Assembly (NCBI RefSeq): GCF_008386585.1
Contig: NZ_VUOB01000025.1
Coordinates: 1 to 64,000 of the forward strand
Direction: 5' to 3'
From: Solihabitans fulvus
Lineage (GTDB): Bacteria > Actinomycetota > Actinomycetes > Mycobacteriales > Pseudonocardiaceae
Length of the DNA stretch: 64,000 bases
The position numbers and the translations under genes were made by a program. Position 1 is the stretch's first letter, and every line of letters starts with the position of its first letter. The notes under the pieces were generated by a model, which did not search any database, was not told the DNA's origin, and saw only the letters and a program-made list of their open reading frames with translations. Positions 56,175 to 64,000 of this stretch are shown piece by piece.

Positions 56175-56670
56175 TTCACCCCTTGGCCCATGCATGGATG
56201 CCGCTGACGTCGTCGGAACGATCAACGGGACATCGCGCCAAGTATGCTGCCCGCCGGCGAACTCAGTCAACACTCTCCGTGCCGATGGTGCCACGGAGTT
56301 ATGGGCAGTGCGCACGGGCGAGTGCGGTTCGATTCTGTGCGACCTGGATTGAAAACTACCCAGCGATGACCGCTATGGGCGCCATGATCTCGTGGGAACA
56401 TGGGATTAATTCCGGATGCCCCGGACAGTAACACCGTAGTGGACAGTATTCGCAAAGAATTGTGGTTTCAGCCGGTTGGCGAAGGCCAACGTCCCGGTGG
56501 GACCGGGCGTGATCGCGCGCGGCGGTGCCTCGTTGCAATCCATGCCCGCCGCGAGTCCAGCGACCTGTCAGTAGGGATGCGCGGGCGGATCCGGTGGACG
56601 GATCATGCGGCCCGGCCGACTGATCGACCGGGCCGCAGATGCCACTCGAACGGGCTAGTAGCCACTCGCC
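56175..56670. other. 496-nt gap
   Basis: Upstream region of the minus-strand NTPase gene; it ends with a Rieske-gene terminator at 56607-56636. It contains AT-rich patches (about 56280-56470) but no convincing coding frame. Confidence 0.4.
56607..56636 (-). terminator. Terminator after Rieske genes
   Basis: GCGGCCCGG (56607-56615) pairs with CCGGGCCGC (56628-56636) with a 12-nt loop, 35 nt beyond the stop at 56671. Confidence 0.6.
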
Positions 56671-57204
56671 TCAGGCGAGGACCACGTGGTCGCCGTCGAC
56701 TTTCACCGCGACGACGGTCAGGCCCTTCGCCGCCGGCCCCTTCTTCAGTCCGCCGGTCGCGCCGTCGAACTGGCTGCCGTGGTTGGGGCAGGTGATCACG
56801 CCGCCCTTGGGCGGGTTGACCGTGGTGCCCTGGTGCGGGCAGATCGGGTCGAAGGCCGCGACCTCGGTCGCCGTCGGGCGCACCAGCAGCAGCTTGCCGC
56901 CGCCCGGCCGGTCCACGAGCAGGCCGCCGCCCTGCGGGACGTCCGCGAGCGCGGCCAGCGCTCCCCCGGCGGAGCCCGTGGACCCGGTGGACCCGGTTGG
57001 GCCGGTGGAGCCCGTCGGGCCGGTGCCGGTCGAGCCACCCGTGGAGCCGGAACCCGATCCGCCGGACGAGGACGAGTCGGAGCCACAGGCCGCGGCCAGG
57101 GTCGCGGGCGCGAGCAGCGCGACGACGAGTCCGCACAGCATCTGTCTGCGCGACGGGTTCGACGGAAGCAAGGTGGACACGGTGGTGGGGTCAGCAGGGC
57201 TCAA
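56671..57204 (-). CDS. Rieske [2Fe-2S] lipoprotein
   Basis: A 177-aa exported protein. The N-terminus has SRRQMLCGLVVALLAPATLA and a lipobox-like LAAAC, compatible with Tat export and lipidation; then a Ser/Gly/Thr spacer. Rieske ligands: CPHQG and CPNHGSQFD. It would carry electrons on the outer membrane face. Its partner enzyme is not evident. Paralogue of the gene at 57292. Confidence 0.88.
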   Translation of the reverse strand: MSPADPTTVSTLLPSNPSRRQMLCGLVVALLAPATLAAACGSDSSSSGGSGSGSTGGSTGTGPTGSTGPTGSTGSTGSAGGALAALADVPQGGGLLVDRPGGGKLLLVRPTATEVAAFDPICPHQGTTVNPPKGGVITCPNHGSQFDGATGGLKKGPAAKGLTVVAVKVDGDHVVLA

Positions 57205-57291
57205 CTCGGCCTCCTGGAGCGGACGGACGTTGCCAGTCTGCCGAGCACTACGCGTCCCCGCCGGACACGGTTCACCGAACGGGCGGAAAAC

Positions 57292-57720
57292 TCAGGCCAG
57301 CACCACGTGGTCGCCCTCGATCCGGACGGCGAACCGGGCCAACCCGCTGGTCGACGGCCCCTTGCGGACGTCGCCCGTCGCGGCGTCGAACTGGCTGCCG
57401 TGCGTCGGGCAGGTGATCACCCCGCCGCCGGGCGGGTTCACGATGGTGCCGGCGTGCGGACAGGCCGGGTTGAAGGCGCGGACGTCGTCCTTGGTTGGCC
57501 GGACCAGCAGCAACCGGCCGTTGCCCGCGACGTCGACGAGCGTGCCGCCGCCGACGGGCACCTCGGCCAGCGCGGCGAGCCGGTCTCCCGGCTTGGCCGA
57601 GCCGATCCCGCCGGTCCGGCTCGGACCGCCGCCACCGCACGCGACGAGCGCGCCCGAGGCGAGCGCGATGGCGCCGCACAACACCGACCTGCGCCCGAAC
57701 ACCCGCGCGCCGTTGTCCAC
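57292..57720 (-). CDS. Rieske [2Fe-2S] lipoprotein (second copy)
   Basis: A 142-aa paralogue of the preceding gene, 87 nt upstream. FGRRSVLCGAIALASGALVA and lipobox LVAC, then ALAEVPVGGGTLVDVAGNGR and the Rieske motifs CPHAG and CPTHGSQFDA. It lacks the long Gly/Ser spacer. A tandem duplication with divergence. Confidence 0.87.
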   Translation of the reverse strand: MDNGARVFGRRSVLCGAIALASGALVACGGGGPSRTGGIGSAKPGDRLAALAEVPVGGGTLVDVAGNGRLLLVRPTKDDVRAFNPACPHAGTIVNPPGGGVITCPTHGSQFDAATGDVRKGPSTSGLARFAVRIEGDHVVLA

Positions 57721-57796
57721 CAGTTGTTCCTCCCAGTTCGCCGACCTGACCCATCTTCACATTCCGGGTGGACGGGCCGGCGGACCGGGCGGGGAG

Positions 57797-58273
57797 TCAG
57801 CGCTTGTCCGCCTCGCTCGCGGAGCGGGCCAGCGCCAGCACGGCGGTGAACGGCGGGAACCAGTGCCGGCTGTGTGACGGCGGGTTCGCCCAGCGCACCG
57901 ATCCGTACCTGGTCATCGTCGGCGGCAGCACGATGCGGTGCGGCGACTTGACGAACTGCACCTCGGGGGGCGCCTTCAGGTGTGTCGGCAACAGGGCGAC
58001 CAGTTCGGCGAGGAAGATCCAGTGCTCACGCGGGCCGGGCAACACCAGCACCGGGCCGGCGAGCATCCGCGACCTGAGGTCGGCCAGCACCCGAGACCCG
58101 ATCCTGGCCGGCATGGCCAGCGCCGTCGTCGCGGGGCCGAGCGGCAGGAACACGCCCTGCTCCGTGACGCTGACGTGCCAGCCGAGCACGCGGTAGGCGG
58201 CGAGGGCCTCGCCGAGCGCCCTGTCGTTCCTTGGCGGCGCTGCCCGTTCTGGGGCGCTCGAGGTGATGGTCAT
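57797..58273 (-). CDS. Hypothetical protein, paralogue of the 45088-45558 gene
   Basis: A 158-aa protein with ALAAYRVLGWHVSVTEQGVF, LAGPVLVLPGPREHWIFLAE and VLPPTMTRYGSVRWANPP. The same architecture is found at 45088. It is divergent from the XRE/TPR gene (249 nt between). Possible primase-polymerase-related fold, unproven. GGAGG stands about 10 nt before ATG 58273. Confidence 0.62.
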   Translation of the reverse strand: MTITSSAPERAAPPRNDRALGEALAAYRVLGWHVSVTEQGVFLPLGPATTALAMPARIGSRVLADLRSRMLAGPVLVLPGPREHWIFLAELVALLPTHLKAPPEVQFVKSPHRIVLPPTMTRYGSVRWANPPSHSRHWFPPFTAVLALARSASEADKR

Positions 58274-58402
58274 GGGGCTGACGTCCTCCCGGTCAAGTGG
58301 TCCGGTCGTTGGTCTGCTGGTCGACCCGGGGTTCGGCCCGGCCGATGTGGAGCAGCCTGCGGCCGCCGACGTCGAGGCACCAACCCGCGAGCGGGTCGCG
58401 CG

Positions 58403-58464
58403 CATGCATCGCCTGCATTTGGCGTGGAATCGACACGGAAGGCGGTTTATGCAGCAGATGCATG
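58403..58464. promoter_or_regulatory. 16-bp interrupted inverted repeat
   Basis: CATGCATCgcCTGCAT (58403-58418) and ATGCAGcaGATGCATG (58449-58464) pair except at the two central positions, in the divergent gap before the XRE gene. A likely operator pair. Confidence 0.5.
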
Positions 58465-58521
58465 GACTCCTGATCACGACGGATTACACTGCGAGCACGC
58501 TCAGTCACGGGGGGCGATGGC

Positions 58522-60075
58522 ATGGAATCAATCGGATTAAGACGATCCGCGGCCAAGCGAGCCTGCCCGTGTGGCGCGTTGATCGCCGCCGACAACGCGG
58601 ACCGGCTGTGCCATCGGTGTCGGCGCAACGCCAGGGAACAGGTCTTCGGTCCGCCCGAAGTGCCCGACTCCTTCTGGGGCCATCCGGTGCTGGCCGGCGC
58701 GTTCGCCGACCAGAACATGGGTGCCCTGCTGGCCGTCTACCGGCACCACCCGCAACATGTGAACCGAGTCACCCAGGACCGCATGGCCGCCTGGCTGGGC
58801 ATCAGCCAGGCACAGCTCAGCCGGTACGAGACCGGAGAGAACCCGATCGACCGGATGGACAAGCTGAGGCATTTCGCCGAGGTGCTGGCCATCCCTCGGG
58901 AGCGGCTGTGGTTCGACCGGACGGGGTCGCCGAACGTGGCCGACACCGAGCCGGGCTCGCCTCCCGACGTGTTCAGCGCCCCGTGGGATGCGCCGAGCAT
59001 CGCTCGATCGGTCGAGGAGACGACGAGGAGTGACTTGGCGATCAGCAGACGTGCGGCGCTCACCGGAGCGGCCGCGGTGGCAGTGGGACCCGCCCTGGTC
59101 GAACCGTTGCAGCGATGGCTTCATCCGCTGCAACCGATGTCCCGCTGGTCGTCGGGCTCGACGATCAGCGAGGACGAGCTGTCAGCCCTCCAGTACGTCG
59201 CCGACGGACTGCGCGGGTGGGGCGGCCGGGGAGGGGAGGGGTTGGCCCGCAAGGCCGTCCTCGGCCAGCTCGACGAGCTGGCCGAGCGGTTGCAGCGAGC
59301 GCCAGCCGGCCCGACGACGGAACGGGCCTTCTTCATCGGAGCCGAACTGGCCAAGGTCGCGGCGAGCATGTCGTGGGACGCCGGGCTGCACGACGCGGCG
59401 CAGCGCTACTACGTGCTGGCCGTGCGGATGGCGAAGGCGGGCCGCAACGACCCGTTCGCGGCCATGTGCCTGGCGTCGATGGCCCGACAGATGTTCGACC
59501 TCGGCAGGCCGGAGGACGGGTTGGAACTGGTGCAGCTGGGCCAGTACGGCACCAGACGCACCGCCACCCCGACCCTGCGGGCCGTGCTGTTGACCAGGGA
59601 GGCGTGGGCGTACGCGCAGATGGGCCAGGTCAGGGAGTTCCACCGAGCGATCGGCAACGCGCAGGACTGCTTCGCGACCCGCGATCCGGCCGCCGAGCCG
59701 TCCTGGCTGGAGGCGTTCGACGAGGCGGAGCTGGAGGGCGTGATCGGTGCCAGGCTGCGCGACCTCGCCGCGCACGACCCGAGGCAGGCGCCGCTCGCCG
59801 AGCAGCACATCCGGCGGGCGCTGGCCCTGCGCGATCCGACGCTGGTGCGCAACCGCGCCTTCGACGTGATCGGGCTGGCCAGGACGCGGATGGTGGCGGG
59901 TGAGCCGGAGGACGCCTGCCAGCTGATCCAGGGCGTGCTACCGACCGCCGTGCGGCTGCGGTCCGGTCGGGTGCTGCGCAAGCTCCAGGACTTCGCCAGG
60001 GAGTCGGCGGACCATCGCGCGCTACCGGCGGTCCGCGAGACACGGGACGCCATCCGTACTGTGCGGCCAGCCTGA
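58522..60075 (+). CDS. Zinc-ribbon / XRE / TPR regulator
   Basis: A 517-aa protein: a Zn-ribbon-like CPCGALIA ... CHRCRRNA (about 15-33), an XRE HTH (MAAWLGISQAQLSRYETGEN, about 88-107), a twin-Arg-like ISRRAALTGAAAVAVGPALV (about 174-193, common in this family) and TPR-like helices to the end. In actinobacteria such proteins are regulators of unknown targets. In operon with a SLOG-fold gene (3 nt). Confidence 0.8.
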   Translation: MESIGLRRSAAKRACPCGALIAADNADRLCHRCRRNAREQVFGPPEVPDSFWGHPVLAGAFADQNMGALLAVYRHHPQHVNRVTQDRMAAWLGISQAQLSRYETGENPIDRMDKLRHFAEVLAIPRERLWFDRTGSPNVADTEPGSPPDVFSAPWDAPSIARSVEETTRSDLAISRRAALTGAAAVAVGPALVEPLQRWLHPLQPMSRWSSGSTISEDELSALQYVADGLRGWGGRGGEGLARKAVLGQLDELAERLQRAPAGPTTERAFFIGAELAKVAASMSWDAGLHDAAQRYYVLAVRMAKAGRNDPFAAMCLASMARQMFDLGRPEDGLELVQLGQYGTRRTATPTLRAVLLTREAWAYAQMGQVREFHRAIGNAQDCFATRDPAAEPSWLEAFDEAELEGVIGARLRDLAAHDPRQAPLAEQHIRRALALRDPTLVRNRAFDVIGLARTRMVAGEPEDACQLIQGVLPTAVRLRSGRVLRKLQDFARESADHRALPAVRETRDAIRTVRPA

Positions 60076-60078
60076 CCG

Positions 60079-60606
60079 ATGGCGGCGGAGCAGGGCCGGC
60101 ACAGGCCGGCGAATCAGTTGCGGGTCGGGGTCACCGGGCACATGAACCTCGCCGAGGAGTGCCTGCAATCGGTGGCGGGGGCGGTCAGGACGCTGCTCGG
60201 CGAGCTGGTCGCGCAGCGGCCCGACACGACGTTGACCGGCGTGACCTGCCTGGCGCCGGGGGCGGACCAGCTGTTCGCCGAGGTGGTGCTCGCGCTCGGC
60301 GGCCAGGTGGAGGTGGTGCTGCCGGCCTCGGACTACCGGGAACGCCTCAAGCCGCACCAGGTCGCCGACTACGACCGGTTGCTGGCGGACGCGGCGGTGG
60401 TCAGCGTGCTGCCGTTCCTCCAGTCGTCCCGGCAGGCCTACCTCGCCGCCAGCGAGCGCGTGGTGGCCAGCGTGGACGGGCTGGTGGCGATCTGGGACGG
60501 CGAGCGGTCCGGCGGGATCGGCGGCACCGCCGACGTGGTGGCGCACACCCGCTCGATGGGCGTGCCGGTGTACGTCGTCTGGCCGGAGGGCGCCAGCCGC
60601 AGGTAG
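60079..60606 (+). CDS. SLOG-superfamily protein
   Basis: A 175-aa Rossmann-like protein: RVGVTGHMNLAEECLQ, LTGVTCLAPGADQLFAEVVL, VEVVLPASDYRER and IGGTADVVAHTRSMGVPVYV. The GxTGH start and GGTAD motif match the SLOG (DprA/LOG-like) superfamily, which binds or makes nucleotide-derived ligands in several conflict systems. Ligand unknown. Coupled to the XRE/TPR gene. Confidence 0.74.
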   Translation: MAAEQGRHRPANQLRVGVTGHMNLAEECLQSVAGAVRTLLGELVAQRPDTTLTGVTCLAPGADQLFAEVVLALGGQVEVVLPASDYRERLKPHQVADYDRLLADAAVVSVLPFLQSSRQAYLAASERVVASVDGLVAIWDGERSGGIGGTADVVAHTRSMGVPVYVVWPEGASRR

Positions 60607-60654
60607 CCGTCGCGCTGCCGTACCGACGCGGTCCTGCCGGCGCGGTCCGAACAG

Positions 60655-60694
60655 GCGAACAGGCCCCCGGCCGAAGCCTGAGGGCCTGTTCGCG
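60655..60694. terminator. Bidirectional terminator
   Basis: GCGAACAGGCCC and GGGCCTGTTCGC pair perfectly (12 bp, about 15-nt loop) between the SLOG and ALF-repeat genes. Confidence 0.8.
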
Positions 60695-60732
60695 CAGCGG
60701 TACTCGGGTCGGTGCCCGGCCGGTCAGGCCCG

Positions 60733-61854
60733 CTAGGTGCGGCGGCGGGCCGCGCCGAGCAGGACGCCACCGGCGGCCAGCGCGATGAGACCCGCGCCGA
60801 GCACGCCGCCGACGGGCGCGCCGGTGTTCGCCAGCGCAGTGGTCTGTGCCGAGGCAGCAGCGGCCGCAGCGGGCCGCGCGGCGGCGGTCGCCGCGCCGGA
60901 GTCAGCGGGCTGCCCGACGTTCGCGACCACTGCGGCAGGCTGCTCGGCGGGCTTGGCGGGCTGTTCCGGGGTCGGCACGGCCGCCTCGTCCAGCTTGCGG
61001 GCCTCGAACTGGCCGGTGCGCAGGAACTCCTTCAGCGCGTCCCAGGTGTTGGCGTCCAGCGCCTTCCGAGCCGCCTCCTTCACCTTGGGGCCGCCGGTCG
61101 AGAAGATCCGGGTGACACTGAACCGGTCATCGATCTGGCGTGCCACGAACTGGCCACGCTCCAGGAACTCGTGGCGGTCCGCCGGGGTCCCGTCCAGTGC
61201 CTCCTGCACGGCCTGCTCCAACGCGGGGCCGCCCTCGCCGATCATCCTCGTGACAGCCAGGTCCTCGTCCAGTACCCGAGCCCTGAACTGGCCGGTGCGC
61301 AGGAACTCGCGCCGATCCTCGGGAGTCCCGTCCAGCGCCTTCTGCGCGGCCGCTTCGAGCTTCTTGTAGCCGGCCTGGGTGGCGGCGTACATGATCCGAT
61401 TGACGGCGATGTCGTCGTCGACCTCGCGCGCGCGGTGCTGGCCGTGCGCAAGGAAATCCCGGATGGCCTCGATGCCGCCCTTCAGGGCCGCCTGGCCAGC
61501 CGACTTCGTCGCGGGACCGCCTGCGGTGATGATCTGTCCGATCTTGACCCAGTCGTCGTCCTCGCGGATCTTCGCCAGGCCCACGGTAAGGAACGTGTGC
61601 ACGTCCTCGTCGGAGCCGGCCAAGGCCGCCTCCGCACCCTTCCTGACCCACTCGCTCGGGTCGGTCAGGAGCTCGCGGACCTGGTCGCGCTCGCTCCTCC
61701 CCTGCTCCGACGGGGCCGTCGCGACTGGGCTCGTGGCGGTCGGCTCGGCGGCGGCGGCAACCGCCGTCCCGAGGGTCCCGGTGGCAACCGCCAAGAGGGT
61801 CGCCGTCGCGACAACAGCACGCGCCGCAGCCACGCCAATCGGCTTGGTGCTCAT
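60733..61854 (-). CDS. ALF-repeat surface protein with LANTG sorting signal (copy 1)
   Basis: A 373-aa exported protein. Signal-like N-terminus (VVATATLLAVATGTLGTAVA), about six ~45-residue ALF-type helical repeats (for example AAQKALDGTPEDRREFLRTG), an Ala/Pro-rich spacer and the C-terminal LANTG-hydrophobic-RRR signal. LAxTG is the motif used by class E sortases in high-GC actinobacteria, so it is probably wall-attached. Paralogue of 61894-63045. Confidence 0.8.
   Translation of the reverse strand: MSTKPIGVAAARAVVATATLLAVATGTLGTAVAAAAEPTATSPVATAPSEQGRSERDQVRELLTDPSEWVRKGAEAALAGSDEDVHTFLTVGLAKIREDDDWVKIGQIITAGGPATKSAGQAALKGGIEAIRDFLAHGQHRAREVDDDIAVNRIMYAATQAGYKKLEAAAQKALDGTPEDRREFLRTGQFRARVLDEDLAVTRMIGEGGPALEQAVQEALDGTPADRHEFLERGQFVARQIDDRFSVTRIFSTGGPKVKEAARKALDANTWDALKEFLRTGQFEARKLDEAAVPTPEQPAKPAEQPAAVVANVGQPADSGAATAAARPAAAAAASAQTTALANTGAPVGGVLGAGLIALAAGGVLLGAARRRT
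60736..60836. repeat. 101-bp exact direct repeat, copy 1
   Basis: Identical to 61906-62006. Encodes the LANTG/membrane/basic tail. The two genes otherwise differ at many positions, so gene conversion is likely. Confidence 0.9.
60976..61059. repeat. 84-bp exact direct repeat, copy 1
   Basis: Identical to 62137-62220. Encodes the last ALF repeat (WDALKEFLRTGQFEARKLDE). Confidence 0.9.
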
Positions 61855-61893
61855 GTGGATGTCCCTTCTCTGAGAATGATCAGTAGAGGTGCT

Positions 61894-63045
61894 TCAGGCG
61901 CCATTGGTGCGGCGGCGGGCCGCGCCGAGCAGGACGCCACCGGCGGCCAGCGCGATGAGACCCGCGCCGAGCACGCCGCCGACGGGCGCGCCGGTGTTCG
62001 CCAGCGGAGCGGTGTTCACCGAGGCCACGGCGGGCTGCGTAGCGGAGGCCACCGGCTGCACGGCGTTCGCGGCGGGCTGCTCGGCGGGCTTGGCGGGCTG
62101 CTCGGCCGGCTGGCCGACCGGCGGCTGCGGGGTGGTCACGGCCGCCTCGTCCAGCTTGCGGGCCTCGAACTGGCCGGTGCGCAGGAACTCCTTCAGCGCG
62201 TCCCAGGTGTTGGCGTCCAGGGCCTTCTGCGCGGCCGCGACGAGCCTCAGGTAGCCGTCCTGCCGCGCGGCGGACATGATCTGGTTGACCTTGACGCGGT
62301 CGTCGATCTCGCGCGCGACGAACTGCCCGTGCACAAGGAACCCGTGCCTGTCCTCCGGGGAACCGTCGAGGGCCTTGTTCGCGGCTTCCGACAACGCGGA
62401 GCCGCCGCCGAGCATCTGGGCGACCTTGAACCGCTCGTCGGACTGGCGGGCCGCGTACTGGCCGCGCACCAGGAACTCGTGCCGGTCAGCCGGCGTCCCG
62501 TCGAGGGCCTTCTGCGCCGCCCTGGCCGTGATGCGGTTGTCGTCCCGCTGAGCCTCAGCCAGGATCCGGGTGACCTCGGCCTTTTCGTCGGTCTCGCGTG
62601 CGACGAACTGCCCGTGCGCCAGGAACTCGCGGACGTCCTCGGGTGAACCGTTGAGCGCCGCGTTCGCCTTGGCCTGCGTCACCGAGCCCTCGGGGGCGGC
62701 GTCGAGGATCCGCTGGACCGCAATCTGGTCGTCGACGTCGCGCGTCTGGAACTGCCCGGTGCGCAGGAACTTGCGCACGTCCTCGATGGTGCCGTTCAGC
62801 GCCTCCTGCGCGGCCCGCCTCGTCGCGGGACCACCCGTGGCCAGGATTCGCTCGACCTCGGCCCGCTCAGCGGCCTCGCTGTCCTGCGCCTGCTCGCCGG
62901 GCTGGGCGGTCGCGGCCTGGCCTGCGACGCCCGTCTCCTCGGCCGCGGCGACGAAGGTCCCGAACGATCCCGTGCTGACCGCAAGAACGGCCGCCGCAGC
63001 GAGCACCGCGCGCGCGGTGGTCGCGCCGACCGACTTCGTTGTCAC
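61894..63045 (-). CDS. ALF-repeat surface protein with LANTG sorting signal (copy 2)
   Basis: A 383-aa paralogue of copy 1: signal (VLAAAAVLAVSTGSFGTFVA), about six ALF repeats (KALDGSPEDRHGFLVHG and similar), a Pro/Gln-rich spacer with VGQPAEQPAKPAEQPA, and LANTG plus membrane segment and basic end. Both copies have TGATCATT in their leaders. Start GTG 63045 with GGAG upstream. Confidence 0.8.
   Translation of the reverse strand: MTTKSVGATTARAVLAAAAVLAVSTGSFGTFVAAAEETGVAGQAATAQPGEQAQDSEAAERAEVERILATGGPATRRAAQEALNGTIEDVRKFLRTGQFQTRDVDDQIAVQRILDAAPEGSVTQAKANAALNGSPEDVREFLAHGQFVARETDEKAEVTRILAEAQRDDNRITARAAQKALDGTPADRHEFLVRGQYAARQSDERFKVAQMLGGGSALSEAANKALDGSPEDRHGFLVHGQFVAREIDDRVKVNQIMSAARQDGYLRLVAAAQKALDANTWDALKEFLRTGQFEARKLDEAAVTTPQPPVGQPAEQPAKPAEQPAANAVQPVASATQPAVASVNTAPLANTGAPVGGVLGAGLIALAAGGVLLGAARRRTNGA
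61906..62006. repeat. 101-bp exact direct repeat, copy 2
   Basis: Identical to 60736-60836. Confidence 0.9.
62137..62220. repeat. 84-bp exact direct repeat, copy 2
   Basis: Identical to 60976-61059. Confidence 0.9.
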
Positions 63046-63099
63046 TTCTGTTGTTCTCCAAAATGATCAAGGGAATCCGGGCGTCATTCGCGCGCCCAC

Positions 63100-63138
63100 A
63101 TCCGACAAGCCTGGAGCATTTAACCAGACTTGTCGGAT
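63100..63138 (-). terminator. Terminator after the PH-domain gene
   Basis: ATCCGACAAG (63100-63109) pairs with CTTGTCGGAT (63129-63138), with an inner CTGG/CCAG; the stop of the PH gene is at 63153. Confidence 0.65.
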
Positions 63139-63152
63139 TTGTCCCTTTTTGA

Positions 63153-63613
63153 TCATTCCGCGACAGCGTTGGCCCTGCGATGCAGCTCACGCAGCGCCCG
63201 CACCGCCACGACGGCGCGCTCGCGGTCCACCGCCTGAACCGCCATCACCGCGACGTACTCGTCGTCGGGCAGGTCCAGCCGCGCCCACGGCGTGCCGTCG
63301 GGGAAGCTGACCTGCCGCACGAGCGTCCACGGGTAGCGGGTCACCGTGAAGACGTTGCGCACCTCGATGCCCTCGGCGTCCGCGCGCACCATCGGCCTGG
63401 CGAAGATCATCGCGCCCGCCGCGAGCAACAGCCCGACGCCCACCATCGCGACCTGGTCGGACGTGCGGAAGTACACACCCGTCGAGGTGTTCTTCAGCAG
63501 CAGCGCCACCACCACGAACACCACGACCAGGACGACGGCCGAGACGGTCGCCACCATGCGCGCCCGCCGTGGACGCACCACCAACGGCTTCTCGGCCTGT
63601 GCCGCCATCGTCA

Positions 63614-63614
<1 letters not shown>
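63153..63614 (-). CDS. Two-helix PH-domain-like membrane protein
   Basis: A 153-aa protein: helix 1 VATVSAVVLVVVFVVVALLL, helix 2 VAMVGVGLLLAAGAMIF, then a bacterial-PH-type domain (VRADAEGIEVRNVFTVTRYP, LVRQVSFPDG). Commonly located beside ribH in actinobacteria. ATG 63614 overlaps the ribH stop (TGATG), so they are co-translated. Function unknown. Confidence 0.78.

Positions 63615-64000
<386 letters not shown>

Overview
The window is chromosomal DNA from a high-GC actinobacterium, most likely a member of the Pseudonocardiaceae (Amycolatopsis/Saccharothrix-like). This is inferred from gene content and order: rbpA, whiA, opcA, an Scr1/DUF397 pair, FxsB-type radical SAM chemistry, LAxTG sortase-E substrates, many GTG starts, and several apparently leaderless starts placed 6-7 nt after a TANNNT -10 box. 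No tRNA, rRNA, prophage or CRISPR array was recognised.

Housekeeping blocks. ctaA lies at the left edge next to the tail of a TnpB-type transposon. ctaB lies at 27.4-28.4 kb, divergent from a tight, mostly overlapping carbon operon tkt-tal-pgi-zwf-opcA-pgl (28.7-37.0 kb). A second, minus-strand central block (41.1-51.0 kb) holds rbpA, secG, tpiA, pgk, gap, whiA, yvcK, rapZ and uvrC. ribH runs off the right edge.

Accessory block A (5.0-13.3 kb) is the most interesting region. A plus-strand operon encodes a VMAP-like protein with effector-associated N-terminal helices, a MoxR AAA+ ATPase, and a 1424-aa vWA-like/NB-ARC/TPR protein. It converges on a minus-strand pair: a 62-aa peptide precursor and an FxsB-type radical SAM/SPASM enzyme. 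The peptide ends in W-x-Q-x-x instead of the expected F-x-S-x-x, with a second F-x-Q motif upstream. This looks like a vWA-MoxR-VMAP conflict system coupled to a cyclophane-forming RiPP.

Accessory block B (15.4-17.9 kb) is a compact trio: a two-helix membrane protein, a cupin-like protein and an HD-domain protein. Block C (23.1-26.1 kb) is a divergent pair, an archaeal-type AspRS under an apparent translational T-box and a PheS-related ligase of unknown function (SrmL-like) preceded by a possible leaderless leader peptide and two strong hairpins. Block D (52.6-56.2 kb) is a P-loop NTPase gene followed by a membrane-anchored periplasmic-binding-protein-like receptor. Block E (56.7-60.6 kb) has tandem Rieske lipoproteins, a small protein with a paralogue at 45.1 kb, and a zinc-ribbon/XRE/TPR regulator in an operon with a SLOG-fold protein. 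Block F (60.7-63.0 kb) has two ALF-repeat surface proteins with LANTG signals that share 101-bp and 84-bp exact repeats.

The remaining genes are local regulators with recognisable operators (GbsR/MarR, MerR, two ArsR types, Scr1-type XRE), transporters or membrane proteins of unknown role (LtrA, a PA2928-like protein, a CxxC multispanning protein), an orphan sensor kinase and several small enzymes.
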